From contig VCMS01000042.1 in NCBI GenBank assembly GCA_022539475.1, positions 1 to 64,000 on the forward strand: a stretch of DNA of 64,000 bases. Direction: 5' to 3'. A model generated the notes under the pieces. That model was not told the DNA's origin and ran no database searches. It saw nothing but the letters and a program-made list of their open reading frames with translations. This document shows, piece after piece, positions 57,127-64,000 of the stretch (the stretch's first letter is position 1; each line of letters starts with the position of its first letter). A program made the position numbers and the translations under genes. Source of the DNA: Gracilaria domingensis (Eukaryota > Rhodophyta > Florideophyceae > Gracilariales > Gracilariaceae).

Positions 57127-57981
57127 TTGGTAGCATTTTCGTCGATTCCAACCGCCTGGAATTGGCCCTTTGACACAATTTTATTGCATACGATGCCGCT
57201 CGCTTTAGAAGCCCTGATCGGAACACGCTCTAAACAGAGTAAGCCGTCAGACATGCGAGCTCAATCGTCTCAGATATCACGAGAACATCGTCATCGTTCC
57301 GAAGAACCAGAAGCCGCGTCTTCTGCACGACGTTCTACCGTGACGCCCATTGAAGACGAATCAAATTCTCCATCGCAGAGAAACATGTCCTCGATTAATG
57401 TTACAAGCTCTGTGTCGCCTACAACTTCCACTGACCCCGCGCTCTTAAAACTTCTTCGTGGACAACAAGAATCCCTTCGATGGCAACAAAATTCTATCGA
57501 CGCCTTAATAAAACAGCTTTCGTCGCTGCAGACTCTTTTATCTTGCCAATCACACTCCGCGCCACCAGCATCAGTTCCGGAAACACGCCTTCCTTCGGTA
57601 CCGCACGAACAAGATGATCATTCTCCTGATGCACACGTCCACAGAAAGACCACGCCAAATCCGCTCCAAGTCTTGAAATCGTCCAACTTCAGCCCGGACT
57701 TTGGACCTGAGCATAGAAGGACATCGACCAAGGTCCGTTCATTCATATCCAGTATTAGAAAAGCAACAAACCTTTGTCATGGTCTGACCGCACTGGAGGA
57801 AGTCGACATCGCCGCATGCTTGCTTCGGGACAACGCAGATCTTTGGTACAACAGAATCGCACTGGCAGGTCAGTACTTCTCTACGCTAGAAGAACTTCAA
57901 GCTGCAATGCTTGCCAAATTCGTGCCGGCAAACGAAAACGCAAGCAAACTCGAGGCTTTCACTGATCAAACTGCGCATTAA
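57127..57981 (+). pseudogene. Gypsy-6 gag (fossil)
   Basis: About 285 residues: a Ser-rich N-terminal part, a Gln-rich helix (LLRGQQESLRWQQNSIDALI), then a capsid-type segment with ALEEVDIAACLLRDNADLWY, typical of retrotransposon gag. Part of a broken element. Confidence 0.8.
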
Positions 57982-58579
57982 CGGCCCATTGGACACCCAT
58001 ATCACGAAATTCAGAGAACGTACAGACATTTTCACAACACCGAACAGTAAAGCGTTAACATTCTTCCAACTCAGCCTGCTCACACTGTTCAGGAAGAAAC
58101 GTTCGGAGAGATATCCAGCAGGACAACCCGAATCAGACGTTTTCAACTTCGCGCGTACGAATACCATCTCCGAACGCTGAGAAAACTCTTCAAAACACTC
58201 CCAGTCTTCCAAAAAGAGCTCAAGCAGCTCTAAGGATGACAGCCGCTCGAACAGTTCCTCTCAAAAGCCTCCAAATCCAAAGAATCCAAGTGCAATCAAC
58301 AAGGACCAAAACGCCGACACTTGGGGACCCGCGGACTTCCAGAACCGTCTCGAACTAGACACTTCTCGCAGTCACGACAGATGCATGAAGTGTGATAAGA
58401 AGCCCTGGAGTGATCCAAAACATCCATGTAGAGCCACAGTCGCATCAGCCTCCGCACAGCGTCCGTTGCGGAACCCCGCGACAGCGAACGTCATCTTCCA
58501 TACAACATAATCATCCAACGATGAAGACTATCTCCTTCAAGAGCCTCCGCAAGATCGTGAAACAGCGCGCTTGCGAACT

Positions 58580-60101
58580 CTATGCTGTACCCCTACAGAC
58601 CCCGTCCATCGCTGTAGACTGCCACCCCGAATTGGCACAAATTGTCCACGAATACAAGGATTTATTCAAAGAAGAACTTCCGTACGAATTCCCACCGCGT
58701 CGAGAACACGATTTCGAAATCATATTGAAACAGGACCAGCCGCTGCCGGTTCGCTCAGTCATTCGCTTGTCAAAAGACAAGCTTCAACTCTTACGCAACA
58801 CCCTCGATGAGCGTCCTCGCAAGGGACCCATCCAGCCTTCTTCTTCACCCTATGGAGCTCCAGTATTTTTTGTGAAGAACAAATCAGGTCCGGTTCGCAT
58901 GGTATGCAATTATCGTGCGTTGAAGAGAATTACCATACCTGACTGGACGCCGCTCCCCACTAATCAATGAGGCACTCGACCAAGTGTCAGGTGCGCAAAT
59001 CTTCTCGAAGATTGACCTGGTTGGCGCGTATCATCAAATGCAAATCCGTGATGAGGACTGCCACAAAACCGCAATACGTACTCGCTTTGGCTCTTTTGAA
59101 TGGAAAGTATTGTGTTTTGGACTCACCAATGCCCCGGCAGCCTTCTCCCGCCTGATTGCATCTGTATTGAAAGTCCTAAACGTCGAGTGCTTAGTGCTGT
59201 ATATCGATGAGATATTCGTATACAGCAAATCAATCGAGGAGCACAAACAACATTTCCAAAAGGTATTCGCAGCACTGCGAAAACACCATCTCTACGCAAA
59301 ACTGATCAAATGTTGTTTCGGTGTCAAAGAAGTTGACTTCTTAGGGTTCCACTTCTCTGATCAAGGCTTTCTACCCAAGATCGTTTGACTTCTTCTATCA
59401 ACCACTGGCCGACACGGACAAATATCCGCCACATACAACAGTTTGAGGGACTAACGAACTTCTACAGACGCTTCATCAATGGATATGCAGATATTCTTCG
59501 TCATCTTACTGATATGCTTCGGACACGCAAATTCAAATGGACTGAGTGCAAAGACTCCGCGTTCTGCAAAATCAAAGAAGCCCTAACTTCTGCTCCTGTG
59601 TTAGCTCACGCCGAGGCAGAAAAGACATTCGTTCTGACAACAGACGCCTCCAAGCATGCAGTTGGCGCCACGTTGTCCCAGGACGGCCACCCGATCGCAT
59701 ATCTTTCCCATCGTCTCTCAGAGACAGAGTCACGTTGGGATACAGGTGATCAAGAACTTCTGGCCGTGATGATCGCGTTACGAACTTGGGCCCCGTATTT
59801 GCGTGGAAGGCATTTTATCCTTCGCACGGATCATGACATCATTCGCTTTCTCAACACGAAACCAAAGTTGACAGTTCGTCAATGTCGATGGTTGGATGAG
59901 ATCCAAGAGTACAATTTCGACGTCGAGCACATTCCGGAGCGCAGGAACAAAGTACCGGATGCCCTAAGTCGCAGACCAGATCACACAATCCTTCGGCTGC
60001 AATCCCTCACAGTAGGCATCCCTAACCTCAAAGATGATGTACGAAGAGCATACCTAACTGATACCTCCGCAACTTCAATTGGCGGACACCAACCCATCTA
60101 G
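58580..60101 (+). pseudogene. Gypsy-6 reverse transcriptase and RNase H (fossil)
   Basis: RT motifs: VRMVCNYRALKRITI, FSKIDLVGAYHQMQI, FGLTNAPAAFSRLI, VLYIDEIFVYS (the usual Y-x-DD). Then the connection FEGLTNFYRRFINGYA and an RNase H with LTTDASKHAVGATL, RTDHDIIRFL and RRNKVPDALSRR. Part of a broken element. Confidence 0.85.
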
Positions 60102-60198
60102 CCAGATCCAGAAGAAAATGCGCAACTACACTGTCTCCGACAACTTGTTGTAATGGAAGGGCACGGGATCCCTACGCTTTTGTATCCCTTCACAAAGT

Positions 60199-61498
60199 GT
60201 GAGGCAGTCCATAATGGCTTATTTCCATACCTCAGGTCATCTCGGGGCTGACAAATCCTACTACAAGGAACACAGATTTGTGTATTGGCCGCGTATGTAC
60301 GGCGGTTTCTTGCAGCACGTGCGATCCTGTTGCAACTGTCAGTCTAACAAGTCATCCAACCGCCCTTCGCAAGGTTTACTTCAACCTCTCCCAATCCTTA
60401 ATCGTTGTTGGGAAGTCGTCACCTTTGACTTCCTTACAGAGGTACCGAGAACATCTACTCGCTTCGACGCAATACTCGTAATAGTTGATAAGCTTTCGAA
60501 GCAAGGAATTTTCGTACCCTCCACCAAGACAAACACAGCCAAGTACACCCATTACGTGTTCGAAGCGCATCTATTTTCGAAGCATGGAGTACCCCACACG
60601 CTGATAAGCGACGGAGATCCAAAGGTCACTCGAACTTTTGAAAGTCTCTTGTCCAACTTCTCAACATCCGAAGCAACGTGTCTACAACGGCACACCCTCA
60701 GACGGATGGCCAATCTGAGAATATGATCCGCACCATTTCCTCCATGCTTCGTACCATTGTTCAAACCGCCCCGAAAGATTGGGACTTCACTCTCCCGACC
60801 ATCGAATTTGAGTACAACTCATCTAGGCACAGCATGACCGAACTTGCGCCATTTGAAGTCGAGCTTAGTTTGTTACTCACACACCTGTTACACGTGACCT
60901 GGAACATTGTGACGTTCGTGCGCAAAAAGCAAGCAGTTTGGTGGACCGTTCAAACGCGCTGCGAGAGCTAGCTCGAGAACTTATTGCGCAAGCCACAGCC
61001 CGACAGAAGTACTACGCCGATTTGCACCGGCGTGAAGAGACATTCAACTCTGGAGATTTGGTCCTGTTACGCGCAGACGCTGTGTCACTTGCTCGTCGTG
61101 CAGCACTCCCATCGAAATGGCATCCGAGGTTTATTGGACCTTTCCGAATCCTGCAAGTGCTTGGCCCCGTTACATGTCGAATTGAGCTTCCCGCCACAAT
61201 GAAGAAAGCACACGATGTGATTCATGTCTCCAAACTGAAGCGATATTACTCGGGAACTAATGACACTCTGGATGTAGTGATTAACAACGACGGCAAAGTT
61301 GAACAAGAAGTATTGAAAATACTGGCGAAGAAACGTATCAATCGTCGCGTTCACTACCTTGTTCAATTTACCGGTGATTCTACTGACGATGCCATTTGGC
61401 TCCCCACCTCGTCCTTGAAGAACTGTCGCGAGGCTGTATCTGACTTCAACGCGCGACATCAAGCGAAAAACGCAAAGCCCTCTTCAAAAAGGGGGTGA
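60199..61498 (+). pseudogene. Gypsy-6 integrase with C-terminal chromodomain (fossil)
   Basis: Zinc-binding part H-x3-H ... C-x2-C (SGHLGADKSYYKEH, CCNCQS), core with VTFDFLTEVP and HTLISDGDPKVT, then DLVLLRADAVSLAR and KLKRYYSG. The C-terminus has VEQEVLKILAKKRINRR, HYLVQFTGDS and IWLPTSSLKN: the aromatic and spacing pattern of a chromodomain, which in this family steers integration to marked chromatin. Part of a broken element. Confidence 0.8.
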
Positions 61499-61499
61499 G

Positions 61500-61721
61500 T
61501 GTACTGGAACGTATAGATAGCCTCAATGCTAGCGCTAACGTTATAGCATGGATTTGAGACGTTAGCGTCTCTTTCCCCATACGGACCGTTTAATGTCAAC
61601 GTTAGCTTTATTGTAGTTTTGTTCTGCTACATAAACAATCGTAGCAGAGGATCCATCAGAATCCAGCCAGATCCACGCGAGGACACTGCCGACGTTTTCG
61701 ATCTCACCCTATCGTACTACA
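61500..61721 (+). repeat. 3' LTR of Gypsy-6
   Basis: Direct repeat of 56904-57125 with identical length; followed by TGAGC, after which Gypsy-5 resumes. Confidence 0.92.
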
Positions 61722-61859
61722 TGAGCCATGTCCCCGGAACGCATCGAGAAAAACTGAGGGATATGCTCAGGGAGTTTACTCCCATGTAGGATGGCTCCCT
61801 TGCCATCATAGGGGTCACGGAACACTGTATTGATCTTCTACCAGGCACACGGCCTATTT

Positions 61860-63130
61860 CACAAAACCCATATCGGGCAGGCCGGACCGCTCGGGAAGAA
61901 GAGAAATATCAAGTTCAGAAAATGCTGCGAGCAGGTGTAATTGAGACCGCTCAGACTTCATGGGCGTCACCAGTCGTATTGGTTCCGAAACCGGATGGAT
62001 CGTGGAGATTCTGTATCGACTACAGACGACTGAAGGCATTGACCGTCAAAGACGTTTATCCGTTTCCTCGGATGGACGAGTACATTGAATCTCTTGAGAG
62101 TGCCTCAATGTTCACCGCCCTTGACGCCAATTAGGGATACTGGCAAGTTCCGATACGGAAGGAAGACCGGGGTAAAAAGGCTTTCGTCTGTCATCAGGGA
62201 CTTTTCCGGTTTAATCGGATGCCTTTCGGTCTAACCAATGCGCCGGCAACTTTTCAGCGTACGATCGACATTCTCTTAGCGAGATTCAAGTGGCGTACTT
62301 TCCTCGTGTATTTGGGCGACGAAATTGTCTTCTCAAATAGTCTGGATGAGCATCTATCCCATGTGCGGAAGGTAATGTGCGTATTGCGAGACGCGGGTAT
62401 AACGCTTAAACTCAAGAAATGGGAGTTCTTTACTGAGCCGGTGAAATACTTGAGACACATCATCCGTCCTGGGATGCTCTCAGTCGATGAGGTAGGGGTG
62501 AAATAGCTGAAGGAAGCGCGTCATCCGACAACTAAAACGGAGCTCCGATCATTTCTCGAGTTGTGCGACGTTTACCGTTGGTTCGTTCCGCACCAAAGGT
62601 AATTCGCAGATGTTGCGGCACCTCTCAACGCTTTCCTCAGAAAGGAGCAACCAGTCAAACTGGAACCCTTTGGCGACGCGGAAGCGTCTGACTTTTCGTC
62701 TCTTGTAGACGCTGTTACGTCTCCGCTTGTACTGGCTTTACCTAAACTGGGTCTACCATTTGAAGTTCACACTGATGACAGTAATGACCAGGTCAGTTGT
62801 GCACTGTTTCAAACCTCGGAAGATGGCGAGGACATCCAATTGGATATTGGTCTCCTTCCTTGAATGTGCACGAGCGTAATTACTCGGTCTCTGAGAAAGA
62901 GTGTCTTGCCGTTGTTTGAGCATTATCAACGTTGAGACCCTATCTCATGGGACCCCACTTCGTGGTACATACGGACCATTTGTCACTCCGTTGGCTTAGG
63001 GAGATATCCGAACCTTTGGGCCCCCTCATTCGCTGGCGCCTCCGACTCTCGGAATTCGATTTCGATGTACGCTACAAGAGGGGAACCTGAACACTCAGGC
63101 CAATGCGCTCTCCCGACTCGAGACATTTGG
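61860..63130 (+). pseudogene. Gypsy-5 reverse transcriptase and RNase H (fossil)
   Basis: RT motifs VVLVPKPDGSWRFCIDYRRL, MFTALDAN, RMPFGLTNAPATFQR and FLVYLGDEIVFSN (active-site region), then RNase H remains with VHTDDSN and RLSEFDFDVRYKRG to about 63100. Part of a broken element. Confidence 0.8.
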
Positions 63131-63419
63131 TGAAGCAGAGCCGGTCGATGACTTCGACATACGCTGTTTCATTGTAGAAGACCTCGTGGATGGAGCCGAA
63201 TACATTACGGATGACGTATGCGACGACATCTTCGCCGCAAAACCGGATGAACCACCTTCTGGTTCATTTGTACCCATTACTTCAGAAGACTTAATCCGTG
63301 AAGAACAGGTGGATGCCTTCTGTACGCAGATTCGTTGTCGACTCAACGGAGGATTCTAGATACCCTTTTTGATTAACGACAGGGGATTACTCGTTAGGAT
63401 GGTTGAATCTAGCCCACAA

Positions 63420-64000
63420 ATTGTGGTTCCCCCGTCCTTACAACAACGGGTGTTGCATCTCTCACACTACGTCAAAGTAGGCGCACACCCTGGGGGCAGG
63501 AAACTCTATCTGACTCTCCGAAGAGATTTCTACTGGCCAGCGATGGCGTTCGACTGCTATGCAGTACGTCGTTCGTGTACGGAATGCGCGCGAAACAACG
63601 TCGGGCTTCGACGGTATTCTAAGAAATTGTCGCTGTTCCCAGCTCGCGCTCCCTTTGAGGTCATCTCTATCGATATCCTTGGTGCATTGATCGAGACTGC
63701 TCGCGGTAACCGCTTTCTGCTGGTTATCACGGACCGGTTTTCAAAGCTGGTACGAACAGTTACGTTAAAGCGTATCACCGCTGGCGTGGTCACGGAGGCG
63801 TTCGTCACGCATTGGGTCTTTTCATACGGGCCACCCGTTCATTTGTTATCAGATAATGGACCACAATTCACTGCGAAGTTCTTGGAGGACGTCTGCGGAA
63901 TCTTGGATATCAAGAACGTGTTCACGACAACTTATCATCGCCATTGTAATGGGCAGGTTGAAAGGTTTAACCGAAAAATGCTGAACGCATTACTATCCTA
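63420..64000 (+). pseudogene. Gypsy-5 integrase (fossil), continues beyond the window
   Basis: Zinc-binding domain HLSHYVKVGAHPG ... CTECAR, then the catalytic core: SIDILGALIETARGN (first Asp), VHLLSDNGPQFTAKF (second Asp), and GQVERFNRKML (Glu region) just before the window end. Part of a broken element. Confidence 0.8.

Larger units (their letters stand above)
56904..61721 (+). mobile_element. Gypsy-6, chromodomain-type LTR retrotransposon nested in Gypsy-5, broken
   Basis: Complete outline of a Ty3/Gypsy chromovirus, 4818 bp, with 222-bp LTRs that differ at about 19 positions by eye (8-9%). TGCGC and TGAGC flank it, a probable 5-bp duplication with one change. Parts: gag (57127-57981) and zinc knuckle near 58380, reverse transcriptase (about 58620-59390), RNase H (about 59400-60000), integrase (about 60190-60960) and a C-terminal chromodomain-like segment (about 61300-61450). 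Several breaks. It is younger than Gypsy-5, which it interrupts between protease and reverse transcriptase. Confidence 0.92.
53641..64000 (+). mobile_element. Gypsy-5, LTR retrotransposon, broken, interrupted by Gypsy-6 and leaving the window
   Basis: Plus-strand Ty3/Gypsy element in two pieces, 53641-56903 and 61722-64000, separated by Gypsy-6. Parts: gag (about 53818-55201), zinc-knuckle area (about 55460-55560), retropepsin (about 55990-56280), reverse transcriptase (about 61860-62560), RNase H (about 62720-63130) and integrase (about 63420 to the window end). Related by gag and RT to Gypsy-4. The start is approximate. Several to many breaks; old. Confidence 0.8.

Overview
The window is eukaryotic, intron-poor nuclear DNA dominated by nested transposable elements. 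Two Copia-type and at least four Gypsy-type LTR elements, two tnp2/Plavaka-type DNA transposase genes, several small terminal-inverted-repeat (MITE-like) elements and a few host-type genes are recognisable. Single-exon host genes sitting in LTR-rich intergenic DNA would fit a florideophyte red alga, but this is an inference from gene style only; an oomycete or another protist is not excluded. All LTR elements are treated as broken fossils.

Layout. 1-7.0 kb: a copy of a repeat-family gene split by Copia-1 (1189-5904, target duplication GGTGT), which itself carries two small elements (3014-3406 and 3672-3952). 7.1-12.7 kb: a CACGTG-rich palindromic patch and an old minus-strand Gypsy (Gypsy-3). 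13.3-14.4 kb: degenerate tandem units with three long hairpins. 14.9-19.2 kb: unrecognised minus-strand reading frames and a decayed tnp2-like transposase. 19.9-25.2 kb: Copia-2 with 441-bp LTRs and target duplication GCATC. 25.8-30.0 kb: an isolated LTR, then a GC-rich unrecognised gag-like coding block split by a 454-bp small element. 31.8-34.0 kb: a Plavaka-type transposase. 34.1-34.9 kb: an 818-bp nested palindrome. 35.3-39.2 kb: one very long reading frame with a ParB-like domain, a nuclear localisation signal and a double-stranded beta-helix (2OG-Fe(II) oxygenase-like) domain, interrupted by three stop codons but no frame change. 39.5-41.3 kb: a tail-to-tail pair of HAD phosphatase genes, one decayed, one intact. 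42.1-48.7 kb: minus-strand Gypsy-4 carrying three small elements, one of them inside its LTR. 50.4-51.5 kb: a second, better copy of the repeat-family gene. 51.9-52.4 kb: a ribokinase-like fragment. 53.6-64.0 kb: plus-strand Gypsy-5, leaving the window, with chromodomain-bearing Gypsy-6 (56904-61721) nested in it.

The strongest leads are the ParB-like/oxygenase-like gene beside a Plavaka-type transposase (transposases of this group are known to carry TET/JBP-type oxygenases in fungi), the 818-bp palindrome between them, and a family of small elements with CCCTATAA ends and 3-bp target duplications, all of whose copies here lie inside LTR elements. The only gene that looks intact and conventional is the HAD phosphatase at 40421-41293.
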